From Chinchilla lanigera (lineage: Eukaryota > Chordata > Mammalia > Rodentia > Chinchillidae): 64,000 nt of DNA. The translations under genes were made by a program, and so were the position numbers. The stretch lies in NCBI RefSeq assembly GCF_000276665.1, contig NW_004955469.1, positions 9,012,025 to 9,076,024 of the forward strand, in the 5' to 3' direction. Shown here in pieces: positions 40,170 to 63,537 of this stretch (position 1 is its first letter; the number at the start of each line of letters is the position of its first letter). The notes below the pieces were generated by a model, which was not told where the DNA came from, did no database searches, and saw nothing but the letters and a program-made list of their open reading frames with translations.

Positions 40170-43100
40170 AAGACTAAGAAACCAGAGACCAGAGCTAGAG
40201 AAAAAGACAGAATGTACTCACAGGCGCCCACATGTGGACAAGATCTTTCCTAGTTGAGGACAACTGCAGGAGTAAGGGGGAATTCCTTTGAGAAGCCAGT
40301 CCATAGGGAGACTGCTGAGACTACAAGTCCTAGCATGCACTGCCCCTGACTACAGGCCCCAGGCCCATCTGTGTCCTCTGGAGACTACAGGTCCCAGAAT
40401 GCACCATTCCCCGTTGCTATCTTCCCGTGTGTGTATGTGTACACCGGATGTGCTGTTTTCCTGCCAAAGAGATAGCCATACTATAATTATGGACACAGGA
40501 ACTTCTGGCTGACTCTCTGGCCATCCAGCCAAACTCCTATTAGGCTTGCCTCGGGGCCTCTTGTTTGTTCCCATGTTGATGTAGGGAGGTGTTCAGTCAT
40601 TGCTAAAGTGTGGTGTCCAAAGTGCCTCACCCCACATTCCCATTTTGTGCCTTTTGACAGCCCTAAGAGAGAGGGCATAGTGTCATTCTCATTTCCCAGA
40701 TGAGGAAACAATTAGACAAAAGTCAAGAGACGATGTGGACAAGTAACTATGAGTGGAAAGTGCACGGGCTTGGTGGCCAGAGAGATGATCTGGAGTTGAT
40801 TTTGGTGTTGTCACTCATTAAACTTTTAATCCATGGCCAGTTCCCTGATATCTCTGGTCCTCTATTTCCTGAGCCACCAAACAGGAAGAGTTAATAGTAT
40901 CTGCCCAGGGGAGAAGTTGTAAGAGCTTTGGTTTAAATTTGGCCTAAAGATATTCAGTGAATAGAGTTTCTTTTCTTGCCCAAGTCACCCACAGAAGTAG
41001 AACCAGCTGGGCCTGAGCCTCTGACTTGCTGGAGCTGGGGACAGCAGGGCTTAGCAGGTGGACTCTGAGCTCTGACATCCAGCCCTCCACCCTCTGCCTT
41101 TCCCTCTTTCCAGGTCCTGGGGAGTCAGAGAAGGTACAGCAGCTGGAGGAGCAGGTGCAGAGCCTGACCAAGGAGCTACAAGGCCTTCGGGGCGTCCTTC
41201 AGGGACTGAGTGGACGCCTGGCAGAAGATGTGCAAAAGGCTGTAGAGACAGCTTTTAATGGGAGGCAGCAGCCAGCAGATGCAGCTGCCCGCCCTGGTGT
41301 GCATGAAACTCTCAATGAGATCCAGCACCAGCTGCAGCTCCTGGACAATCGGGTCTCTACCCATGACCAGGAGCTGGGCCACCTCAACAATCATCACAGT
41401 GGTGGAGGTGCAGGTGGCAGCAGAGACTCAGCCCCAGTCCCAGACCCTCCTGGCTACAATGAGGAGATACTCCGACAGCTGGAACGGCGGCTGCAGGAGT
41501 CCTGCTCTGTGTGCCTGGCTGGGCTGGATGGCCTCCGCCAGCAGCAGCAGGAAGACAAGGAGCGCCTTCGAGTGCTGGAGAAGCTACTGGCCTCCTTGGA
41601 GGAGCGGCAGCGGCAGTTTATGGGCCCTGCCTTGGGCCGCAGGCTGCCTCAGGAATGCTGCCCCCCAGACCTGGCCCGGCGACTGGCAGACCTGGAGCGG
41701 AGGCTGGATGTAGTGGCTGGCTCAGTGACAGTGCTGAGTGGACGGCGAGGCACTGAGCTGGGTGGAGCCTCTGGGCAGGGGGGCCACCCCCCTGGATATA
41801 CCAGTTTAGCCTCCCGCCTCTCTGTCCTGGAGGACCGCTTCAACTCCACCCTGGGTCCCTCAGAGGAGCAGGAAGAGGGCTGGCCTGGGTCCCCTGGGGG
41901 GCTGGGCCATTGGCTGCCTGCTGCCCGGGGCCGCCTGGAGAAGCTGGAGGGGCTGTTGGCCAACATGAGTGGGGGGCTGAGTGGGCGCCTGGATCTGCTG
42001 GAAGAGCAGGTGGCAGGGGCTGTGCAGGCATGTGGACAGCTCTGCTCTGTGGCCCCCGCGGAGCAGGACTCTCAGGTTAAAGAGATTCTCAGTGCCTTGG
42101 AACAAAGGGTACTGGACACCCAGGGCCAGCTGCGGCTGGTGGGCTCCAGCCTGCACAAGCTGGAGGCAGCGGGGGAGGCTCAGCAGACTATGCTGGAGGG
42201 ACTGCAAGGGATTGTGGGCCAGCTCCAAGAGCGCATGGATGCACAGGATGAGAGTGCTGCAGAGCTCATGCTGCGGCTGAATCTCACAGCGGCACAGCTG
42301 GGCCAACTGGAGGGTCTGCTGCAGGCCCGCGGGGACGAGGGCTGTGGCATTTGCGGTGGTGTCCAAGAGGAGCTGGGCCGCCTTCGGGATGGGGTGGAGC
42401 GCTGCTCCTGTCCCCTGTTACCTCCACGGGGTCCTGGGGCTGGTCCAGGTGTTGGGGGACCGAGCCGTGGGCCCCTGGATGGCTTCAGTGTGTTTGGGGG
42501 CAGCTCAGGCTCTGCCCTACAGGCCCTACAAGGAGAGCTCTCGGAAGTCATCCTCACCTTCAGCTCCCTCAATGACTCACTGCACGAGCTCCAGACCACC
42601 GTGGAGGGCCAGGGCGCTGATCTGGCTGACCTGGGGGCTACCAAGGACAGCATCATTTCCGAGATTAACAGGCTGCAACAGGAGGCCACAGAGCACATTA
42701 CAGAGAGTGAGGAGCGCTTCCGAGGCCTAGAGGAGGGACAGGCACAGGCCGGCCAGTGCCCCAGCCTAGAGGGACGACTGGGCCGTCTCGAGGGAGTCTG
42801 TGAGCGGTTGGACACTGTGGCTGGGGGACTGCAGGGCCTACGTGACGGCCTTTCCAGACATGTGGCTGGGCTCTGGGCTGGGCTACGGGAAACCAACAGC
42901 AGTAGCCAGGCACAGGCAGCACTGCTGGAGAAGCTGCTGGGCGGACAGGCTGGCCTGGGCAGACGGCTTGGTGCCCTCAACAGCTCCCTGCTGCTGCTGG
43001 AGGACCGTCTGCAGCAGCTCAGCCTGAGAGACCTCACTGGTAAGGGGCAAGAGGAGGCATGGGGACCCCTTTTCAGGCCTTCCTTCTCCCCACCCCACAA

Positions 43101-45346
43101 CAGCCCAGGCTTGACCTCTTCTACCTTCTCCTTGCTCTGCCCAACATGAGTTGCAGCCCCAATCACCGAGCCAGAGATTGCAGTGTGTGTGTAGAGATGA
43201 CACAAGGTCCAAGTTCCATTGCCTCCTCTGGCTGCTCAGATAGGCCTATGGGTGCAGGTGGGATGTTGCTCTGCCAGCCAGGTATCCAGCATGGACAGGA
43301 AGAACCCCATCTCTCTGTCAACCTGCAAAACCCCACCTGTTTCATGCATCCTAATATTCATAAAGCCACTGGCTTTTTATCCACTGGAAATTCCCTTTGG
43401 GGCTGGGTGTGGTGGGGCACACCTGTAATCCCAGCAGTTGGGAGGCTGAGGCAGGAGGATTCTTTCGAGTTTGAGGCCATCCTGGGCTACAAAGTAAGCT
43501 CAAGCCCAGCCTCAACTGCATAGTGAAACTCTGTCTAAAAAAAAAGAAAAAAGAAATTCCCTTTGAAGTCTTCTTCAACTTAGTTTTGTCACCACAGGAC
43601 CTTCAGGTGAGGCTGGGCCCCCAGGGCCTCCTGGGATACAGGGGCCCCCAGGCCCTGCTGGACCTCCAGGACCCCCAGGCATGAATGGACAAAGAGGCCC
43701 CATTGGACCACCAGGTATGTAGTCTGAGACCCTTACTGTAACCAAGGTTATCTGCTCCTATCCCCAGCCCTAGGCTTGACATTCCACCGACTGTGAGGAG
43801 AAGGGGAAGTGGTGAGGAACTGGGGGCTCCCAGGGGCTGATGGTGGAAAGAGAGGAAAGTGAATAGGAGCTGGGATAATCACTGTGTTTGGCTGTTGGAT
43901 GTGTTGGTCCCGCTACTGCATTGGAGAGCAGGGCTGAGCCTGCAAGGGCCACCTGGGGTGTGAAAGTCTGAGGCTAAGGCTCATGGCCCCAGAGTTGAAC
44001 AGAGTGTGTCTATTTCTCCTTTTCCTGCCATCCCACTTCTGCTTTCAAATCCACATAGTGCATGCCTGTAATCCCAGCACTCTGGGAGGCTGAGGCAGGA
44101 GCCCAGCCCAGGCAATTTAGTAAGACTCTATCTTAAATAACTGAATAAAAGGGGCTGAGGATGCAGCTCAGTGGAAAGGCCCTGGCTTCAATTACTAGTA
44201 CGAAAAATTTAGAGAGGGGCGGGGGAAGAAAAGGAAGAAATCCACATAGCACATAGGACCCAGAACAGCAGGAAAGACTCAGCAGACGTTTGCTGAGTGA
44301 CTTAGTGAGAGGTGCCTTCAGTCTCACCACTCCTTTTTCCTCTTCTCACAGGTCCCCAAGGTGAACAGGGTAAGTTAGATTTTGGACAAACTGACGTCTG
44401 CCCTGGAGGTCGGAAGCCTTCAGGCAGCCCTGAGCGGAGATAACCAGGGGAGGGGGCTGGCCAGCCCTGACTGAGCGTCCACCCTAACACCCACCCTAAC
44501 ACCCACCCAGGAGTGGAGGGGGCGCCGGCGGTCTCCGTGCCGCGGGTGGCGTTTTCAGCTGCCCTGAGTTTGCCGCGGTCGGAACCAGGCACAGTCCCCT
44601 TCGACAGAGTCCTGCTCAACGACGGAGGCTTCTACGACCCAGAGACCGGTAAGCCAGAGGGGGCGGGGTCGAGCGCTTGGAGAAATAGGTAAATCTGGGC
44701 AGCTACTTCTCACTGGAGAATCTTTTCATCCTTGGATTTGGGCAGACCCGACTCTTTCCATCGATTATTCTTCCTCACCACAGCTTGGACAGGGGACCGC
44801 GTGGGGAGGGCAGCAGTCATTGATTCCACAGATGCTTACTAGGGCCCGCTCGCGGCCAGACAATGCTTTAGGAGCCCAGCGATGCAGTAGTGGGATACAG
44901 ACGAAAGGATCCAGCAGTCCCTTCTAGTCCAGGAGCGCTGGATGGGCTTCCCGAGCCTTCCCGGCCCCGGCCTCTGTCTCCCCTCACGACTGCCATCCTT
45001 GTCCCCAGGGGTGTTCACCGCGCCACTGGCCGGACGCTACTTGCTGAGCGCGGTGCTGACCGGGCACCGGCACGAAAAAGTGGAGGCCGTGCTATCCCGC
45101 TCCAATCTGGGTGTGGCCCGCATAGACTCCGGCGGCTACGAGCCCGAGGGCTTGGAGAATAAACCGGTGGCCGAGAGCCAGCCCAGCCCGGGCGCTCTGG
45201 GAGTCTTCAGCCTCATCCTGCCCCTGCAGGCCGGGGACACGGTCTGCATTGACCTGGTCATGGGGCAGCTGGCTCACTCGGAGGAGCCGCTCACCATCTT
45301 CAGCGGAGCCCTGCTCTACGAGGACCTGGACCTTGAACAGGTGTAG
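38099..45346 (+). CDS. EMILIN1: EMILIN1, elastin microfibril interfacer 1
   Basis: Secreted extracellular-matrix glycoprotein of elastic fibres and lymphatic vessels; known to regulate pro-TGF-beta and bind integrins. Eight exons: 38099-38268, 39145-39270, 39737-39957, 41114-43039, 43598-43714, 44352-44369, 44511-44648, 45009-45346; total 1017 aa (human 1016). Order: signal peptide (about 1-22), cysteine-rich EMI domain (about 56-135, with NWCAYVV and WRCCQGY), a long coiled-coil region with leucine-zipper stretches in the large exon 4, a short collagen triple-helix segment (about 815-865) and a C-terminal gC1q domain that trimerises. The gC1q insertion loop with the integrin-binding glutamate ([12 protein letters not shown]) is present. 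Exon 6 is an 18-nt microexon encoding two Gly-X-Y triplets. An RGD occurs at 578-580 in the coiled-coil part. Confidence 0.98.
40083..40165. repeat. Microsatellite (TG)17(AG)24
   Basis: Uninterrupted TG run to 40116 followed by an AG run to 40165 in EMILIN1 intron 3. Likely polymorphic and able to form Z-DNA/H-DNA. Confidence 0.97.
43399..43552 (+). repeat. B1-like SINE in EMILIN1 intron 4
   Basis: GGCTGGGTGTGGTGGGGCAC start, internal duplication, A-rich tail. Duplication GAAATTCCCTTT at 43387-43398 and 43553-43564. Confidence 0.94.
44057..44140 (+). repeat. B1-like SINE fragment
   Basis: TAGTGCATGCCTGTAATCCC and CTGGGAGGCTGAGGCAGGAG, then a shortened second half. Confidence 0.65.
44150..44208 (+). 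repeat. ID-like SINE fragment
   Basis: GGGGCTGAGGATGCAGCTCA and GGCTTCAATTACTAGTAC; shortened in the middle. Confidence 0.65.
44480..44510 (+). repeat. EMILIN1: Short CACCCTAACAC tandem repeat at a splice acceptor
   Basis: About two and a half copies of an 11-bp C-rich unit make up the pyrimidine tract of EMILIN1 intron 6, ending at the acceptor AG (44509-44510). Confidence 0.85.
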
Positions 45347-45634
45347 AAGTGCCGCAGTGCTCGCCGGCCAAAGCCAGCAGCGGCGGCTCCGGCCCGGGTC
45401 GCGCATCGCCCCGGCGCCAGCCCTCTGCGAGCCCGCCCGCCTCTCCCACGCCCGGAACGCGCAGGCTCGGGGGCTGCGGCGCCCCCTCCAGACTTCCGGC
45501 CCGGCCGCGTCCGCCCCAGGACCCGGAGTGGGAGGAGGAGCCGATCCTCGCACTCCGCTCCTCAGCCGGGCTCCCAGGCCGAGCTCCTGCGTGCGGCAGG
45601 CTCCGGCCCGCACCACCATACTAAACTATTCAGG

Positions 45635-45640
45635 AATAAA
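45635..45640 (+). promoter_or_regulatory. EMILIN1: Poly(A) signal of EMILIN1
   Basis: AATAAA 289 bp after the EMILIN1 stop codon. The GC-rich 3' UTR merges with the CpG island of KHK just downstream. Confidence 0.85.
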
Positions 45641-46002
45641 GACACTTGGTTTTTTTCTACAAAAACAATTGTGCTGTCCAGTGCGTGCTCAGGGTTAGAC
45701 AGGAGCGCACGGAACGGGACGGGAGACAACGGTCCACGCAAGGGACCCCGGCCCCTGCGCAACGCACCGCGCCCGCACCCTCGATGCGGCGGTCTCCTGG
45801 CAGCTCCGCCCACCCTGACGCGGGAGGCTTGGGCCGCCAGGTGCGTGCGCCCGCCACCGGGGCTTCAGCCCGAACCTCCGCGGCTCACGCCCGGCGTGCG
45901 GGAGCGCCAGGGTGCGCTGTGCGCGAGTCCTTCCCGCCGCTTGGCAGCGTTCCCGTCACGTGACGCGCGGTGGGCGGGGCCCCCGGGGGCGGAGCGAGGC
46001 CG

Positions 46003-46093
46003 CGAGGCGGGGCTGCGAGGCGGGGCTGCGAGGCGGGGCTGCGAGGCGGGGCTGCGAGGCGGGGCTGCGAGGCGGGGCTGCGAGGCGGGGCTG
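46003..46093 (+). repeat. Seven perfect tandem 13-bp GC-box units
   Basis: The unit CGAGGCGGGGCTG is repeated seven times without a mismatch, followed by one decayed unit (CGAGACCCGGCTC). Each unit has the Sp1/KLF-type core GGCGGGGC. The array begins 450 bp upstream of the KHK start codon. Confidence 0.97.
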
Positions 46094-46452
46094 CGAGACC
46101 CGGCTCCTCTCCTCTCTCCCGGGTCCCCAGCGGCCCCGGCAGGTGCAGGGAGGGGCGGGTGGCTCAGGGTTGCGCGCTTTCGCTTTGCAATCGTTGCCTA
46201 GCCGCTTTCTAGTCTGACTAGGGGGGAGACTGAGGCCCAGGGGCCGGAGGCGTTGTGATCTGCAGGGCCAGCTACCGGCCCCCGGCCAACTGCAGCCTCC
46301 CTGCGGCGCGAGGTCGCAGGAGGAGGAGCTCCGCACGTGGAGGAGGAGCCAGAGCTGCCCTGGCGGCGAGGACTCCAGCCTCTCAATAAGAGGCCGAGCA
46401 GACAGGAGGAGCCCTGTCAGCCGGGCTGCTCAGAAGCTCGGAGAGCGACCTC

Positions 46453-58848
<12,396 letters not shown>

Positions 58849-59046
58849 GAGCCGTTTGACGGGAGGCATCACGCTCACCATTCCTGCTGGAGGCTGGCAT
58901 CACAGGCCGCTGCTGCTGTACCCTTCCATCCAGGCTGGCATCCAGGCTGCCCTGCTCCCTGGGCAGATGCGGGCTACAGGAAGGCCTTGCAAGTGTCCTG
59001 TGTCCTTTATCTGTACCCTCACTGCCATGTCTGCAGAGCCTCAGCA

Positions 59047-59052
59047 AATAAA
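59047..59052 (+). promoter_or_regulatory. KHK: Poly(A) signal of KHK
   Basis: AATAAA about 200 bp after the KHK stop codon; followed by about 1.2 kb of intergenic DNA before the convergent CGREF1 3' end. Confidence 0.85.
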
Positions 59053-59709
59053 TCTCCTTCCCCTGAACCAGCGTCCTCTGGCCATCTCTTGGTACTGCTC
59101 GACAGCTGAACTGCTCTGAGTGGAGATTCCTGAGGCTTTGACACTACAGCCTCTGTCTTGTTCTCCATTCCCCAAATTAATCTCCCCACCCAGGCCCAGA
59201 GGTGGTATTACCTCTGCCTGGCCACAGCAGCCTTGCCACTGGCTGTCCCAGATGCAGGAGGCTCAGCCATCCCTGGACAAGAGTAGCTGCTGAGGTAGGG
59301 AGAGGTGGAGACTGTGGGCCTCCTGGCTGGGAGGACAGTTAGCTCCCCACAGCCCACCAGCCAAATAACCAAAAGCTGTAAGAGAAGCTCCTGTGCTGTG
59401 AACATTCCACTTAGCGGCCCCAGAAGCTGGGGTCCACATGGCTGAGCTAATGTCAGGCCTGTGGGCAGGGAGCCTACTGTGTGCTTCCGCGGGGCAGTCC
59501 CAAAATCCCTTCTCCCATCTTGCAGTTAAGGCAATGCCTCAGCCACAAATGGGACCCAGCCACAGAACACCGCTGTCCTTTGGGGAGGTCATATCCCAAA
59601 GGACTATTGGAATTGGGAGCTGATTCCAGTATGCAAGTTGGGGCAGGAAGAGTGCCTGGTGTGTTCTGAGCTTTCCAAAAAAAAAAAAAAAAAAAGGTTC
59701 CTATTATTA

Positions 59710-59905
59710 CTGGAGCTGGGCATGGTGGTACATGCCTGCAATCCCAACACTCTGGGAAGCTGAAGCAAGAGGATATCAAGTTCTAGCCCAGCTAGGGCAA
59801 CTTAGCAACTCAGTGAGATCTTGTCTCAAAATAAAAGGTGGGGGGCGGTTCTTGCAAATGTAACTCATTATGAAGACCCTAGGTTCAATTCCCAATACCT
59901 CCAAA
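59710..59905 (+). repeat. B1-like SINE and ID-like fragment
   Basis: B1 part 59710-59838 (GGAGCTGGGCATGGTGGTAC, CTTGTCTCAAAATAAAAG). ID-like remnant 59850-59905 (GGTTCAATTCCCAATACC). They fill most of the KHK-CGREF1 interval. Confidence 0.75.
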
Positions 59906-60223
59906 AGCTTACCTAGCACAGGAGACAGATACTAAGTGATTGGAACCATCTGTCCTGAGCTGCAGGAGGGCATAAGGTGTCTGAATACCAGATGTAGGGA
60001 GAACAGGAGGGTATCTGGGCCCCAAGAATAACTTGCTTCATCGGGCGTCTGTAGCTGGCTGCACCTAGTGCGGTAGGCTCTGCTGTCCAGCACCCTTAGG
60101 CCCAGGAACACTGGGAAAGTCTCTATAAGAGGCATGTCCAGTCCCTAACCCCCTGTGCCCCTGAGGGCTTCTGGACAAGCTGGACAGTAGACAGATGGCC
60201 CAGCAGATGAATTCATTTTGTCC

Positions 60224-60229
60224 TTTATT
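60224..60229 (-). promoter_or_regulatory. CGREF1: Poly(A) signal of CGREF1
   Basis: TTTATT on the plus strand is AATAAA in the CGREF1 sense, 310 bp after the stop codon. A second AATAAA (60260-60265) lies earlier in the transcript at the edge of a SINE. Confidence 0.7.
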
Positions 60230-60263
60230 GGTTGTTTGGGCCCCAAAGCTGCCCTTCAGTTTA

Positions 60264-60380
60264 TTTTTAACATTTTTTTTTGTTTTGTTTTTTTGGTTTT
60301 TCTCCGGTACCGAGAACGGAACTCACGACCTTGCGCTTGCCAGGCAGGCGCTTTGCCGCTGAGCTAAATCCCCAGCCCCT
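60264..60380 (-). repeat. ID-like SINE in the CGREF1 3' UTR
   Basis: Sense-oriented relative to CGREF1, with CCGGTACCGAGAACGG at the 3' signature and AAATCCCCAGCCCCT at the start. Duplication GCCCTTCAGTTTA at 60251-60263 and 60381-60393. Confidence 0.95.
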
Positions 60381-60538
60381 GCCCTTCAGTTTAGCATCTC
60401 CCTGAGCTGCACAGACCTGGCACCTACTGGGGTCAGAAGGGGGACACAGAGGTGGTCCTCGTCCCAGCATGCACATCCCACCCTTCAGGCTTACTCCAGC
60501 ACTGAGACTTTGAAGGGTGCAAACCTGTATCTCAAGGT

Positions 60539-62740
60539 TCATATCTCATCATTCTCCAGTTGAATACTATGAGGCTCAAGCTCATGTGGGGTATTCCTGG
60601 ACTCCAGTGTTTCCTTTAGAATCTCTTTGGCTTCTGCCTCATTATCACTGGCCTCTACCTGCCCCTCAACGTCACTTCTGGGACCTGGGGCTTCTCCTTC
60701 GGCCTCTACCTGTCCCCTATTCCCCACTTCGGGGCCTGGGGTGTCTCCTTCAGCCCCTGCTTGACCCCAAGCCTCCTGAACAGGCTCCAGGGACTCCCTT
60801 CTGGCCTCTTCTTGGAGCCCAGCTTCTCTGGGCCCCAGAGCCTGCTGAGTTTCTTGTCTCAAGGGGTTCTCTGCTAACAGGGACTGCCCCTCCACAGTCT
60901 GTGTCTCGTGGGGAGCTGGAGCCAAGAACTCCCTGGGCTCTGTGTCCCTGGGGGCCTCTGCCGGGAAGTTGATGAGTTCTGCAGGGGAGATGAGCCCATC
61001 CCCATCCAGGTCCTGGGTCTCCAGCACCTTGTCCACGACCAGGATCACCTGCGGAGGCACAGAATCACCATGGGGTCTCCAGGGACCGGAAATGTTCTCC
61101 GAAGCACCCCTGCTTAATGCCCCGCTCCTCCGTCACGCAGGCTCCCAGCCGCCCTTTTACAGGAGATCCATCCAAAGTCATGACGAGAAAGACCAGAGCA
61201 CCAAGGAGCTGGATCCCCTGTAGCGTCTCCTGCAGAGCTTACCGGGTTGGCAGGAAAGTTGGCAGCTCCAGGGGCCAGAGCCGCTGTCAACATGGACAAC
61301 AGCTCCAGCCCATCCAGCTGTCCACTTTGGTCATAGTCATGGAGAGCAAAGAGGTAGAGGAGCACTAGGGAGAGAAGCTGGGTTAGAAGAGGCGTCAAGA
61401 GCAGACAGAGAAAGCAGGAGTCAGTGGGGCAGCCAGCTCTCAGGCCCAGCTCTGGCTGCCCCGAGTGTCCTAGGCCCTGGTCCACCAGCCCCGCGCCTCA
61501 CCCTGCTCCCGGTTCATGTGCTCCGGGTCCTCGTCCATCCTCTCTAGTCCCTTTAGATGGTGCTGCAGCACTCTGTTGGAGAAAGGGCAAATCAGCCTGG
61601 GAGGGGCCAGTCCGAGGCCCCACGCCCCTCGTGCACACCCAAGGCCCCAGCTCAGCTACTCACCGGAGCTGCTCTGGCCCTGGCTGGAAGGGGTTGGACA
61701 GGGGCTGAGGTTGCATGTCAATGTCCTGCCTGGAGAAGGAGGAAAGGACCAGCCTTGCAGAGTCTGCCTGAGGCCCAGCCTATGGGCCCTCCAACCTGCT
61801 TCCTGGCCCAGTTCCCTTTCTGGGGCCAAAGGAGGTACTCCCTCAAATTCCCAGAAATTTGGAAGGAAGAGGCCCTTCTGGTCTTCTTACTTCCTCGGAC
61901 TCTTCCTGAAATGCCTTATCTAAACTTTACGTGAAACTCAAAGAAAACACCTGGTGAGGTTGAGGCCAAATGAAGCCACACCTGCTATGCATGAGTTGGA
62001 GCCCTGAGAAGAAGCCCAGTGAGTGGCAGGAGAATGTGGACCGTGCCCACAGAGAGACCAGGGGTGGGGCTCTGGTGGAGCCTGGTAGCACTGCCAGGTT
62101 TGCACTGACCCAGTTCGCTCCATGACATAGATGCCTCTTTCTTTTTCAAGCAGAGGGCACACGTGTCAGTTTGGGGTTCCAGTCTTCTTGGGATCTCTTG
62201 ACCAGTCTCTAAAGCTCAAAATGTGCTTCTACTTCTAGATGGGGCCACACATCAGACCAGGTCTGGTGCAGCCACTTTGGTCACTGTTGCCAGCCCTGGT
62301 AGCTCTTCCTGTCTCCTCTCCTACCCAGCACATCCTCTGGACAACACAAATGAATGAGACCTCCCAAAGGCAATTCCAATAAACTAGAAATGGTGTACTA
62401 ATGACCTTCATTCCCACTATTGATACTTGATTACAGGACTGCTACCCCTTCCCTGGCTCTAGCTTCTTCCTGGCACTTCACACCACACTGAGTGCCCAAT
62501 TTGTGACATCCTAATGGACACAAAGCAGAAGGTTAGGGTGGGGACATACAGAGATCACCCAAGTCTCCTGGCCCCAAGGGGTCTACCATTCCCTTGGGTT
62601 CTCCAGAGACTCACCCTGCCCCAGCCCATGGTCCTGTCCTCCCAGTCTCCTTACCTTGTGGCTCCATCCTTGGGAGCAGCGTGGGCCAGGGTGGGCAGCA
62701 GTATCAGCAGCATTAACACTCTCATCATCTGAGCTAACAT
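60539..62740 (-). CDS. CGREF1: CGREF1, cell growth regulator with EF-hand domain 1
   Basis: Secreted EF-hand protein (CGR11) linked to growth suppression and adhesion. Five coding exons on the minus strand: 62740-62655, 61729-61664, 61572-61502, 61364-61243, 61048-60539. They sum to 855 nt, or 284 aa, with every junction in phase. Residues 1-20 form a signal peptide (leucine-rich, ending AHA). Two calcium-binding loops are intact: DYDQSGQLDGLE (84-95) and DLDGDGLISPAE (128-139). The C-terminal half is an acidic, Gly/Glu/Pro-rich low-complexity tail with repeats of the EGEAPGPR type, ending LENDEI. The first ATG at 62740 was chosen; two further in-frame ATGs follow within six codons and would leave a shorter signal peptide. 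The splice acceptor just before it (62746-62747) implies an upstream non-coding exon. Confidence 0.96.
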
Positions 62741-62916
62741 CCTCCCTGGGGCAGGAGCAAGGAGAATTAGGAGGTTGGGGAAAGAGTGTCTGCCATAGTG
62801 CAGGGATCAGTTGGGTCAGAAATAAATGCCTTCTCTTCTTATCTTTATCTGCAACCCAGGGGACAGGACCTTTGCTCAGGGAGGACTCCTGCATGGCAAT
62901 CAGTGATCTATGGCAC

Positions 62917-63312
62917 TGTTATAGCTTATGTCTAGATGTCACCCCAAAGCCTCATGTGCTTATAGATGGGGCTTTTCGGAGATGGCTGAATCCAGTGTGT
63001 GTATATATGGATTAAGGGGTGATAACTAAATTGGTTTAGTGTAGTTCTGGGTGTGAATAATGGGAAGCCACACACTGGGTATGGGTGGCACCAACCAATA
63101 GGCTTGTAGCCTGGAGGGCATATAAAGAGACAGATGGAAGGCAGGCTGCTGCTGCTGCTTGCTGCTTCCTGCCATGGACTATTTCTCCTCTGCTACTGTT
63201 TCACCTGTGCTGTGCCACGTTGCCTTGGAACCAAGTAACTGTGGACCTGAACCTCTACAAACTGTGAGCTATAATAAACCTTTCCTCCTTTAACTTGTGA
63301 TTGTCAGTGGCA
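62917..63312 (+). mobile_element. LTR-like repeat with promoter and poly(A) motifs
   Basis: Starts TGTTATAGCTTATGTCTAGA and shares several blocks with 7735-8103. It contains CCAAT at 63095-63099, TATAAA at 63121-63126 and AATAAA at 63273-63278 in LTR order. No viral genes. The family (MaLR-type) is inferred. Confidence 0.55.
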
Positions 63313-63402
63313 CAAGTGCCTGCCTCGCAAGTACAAGGTCCTGAGTTTGATTCCCAGTATCAAGATAAAATAAAATAAAATAATAAAATAAAATAAAATA
63401 AA
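63303..63402 (+). repeat. ID-like SINE 3' part with (TAAAA)n tail
   Basis: TCAGTGGCACAAGTGCCTGC and TGATTCCCAGTATC, then a TAAAA repeat from about 63365. Confidence 0.75.
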
Positions 63403-63537
63403 GTGCTTAAAAACTGAGCTGCCCTGATGGAAGCAACACTGCGGACAGGGTTCCCTCCCCGCAGCACATGCCTCTTATCCCTGCCAACCCCTAGGATGCA
63501 GAAAAAAGCTCAGTGAACCTAGGGAAAAGGCAAGATT

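Noticed and set aside
42180..43205. Long minus-strand open frame (341 codons) opposite EMILIN1
   Set aside because: It is the mirror of GC-rich EMILIN1 exon 4 coding sequence; it shows no domain or splice logic and has a Ser/Arg/Pro-rich composition typical of antisense frames.
46003..46093. Possible CRISPR-like array
   Set aside because: The units are 13 bp and contiguous, without spacers, in a mammalian CpG island.
45671..46217. Open frames with Gly-Ala-Arg repeats over the GC-box array
   Set aside because: A 13-bp unit repeated in all three frames yields the same pseudo-peptide; the region is promoter DNA between two genes.
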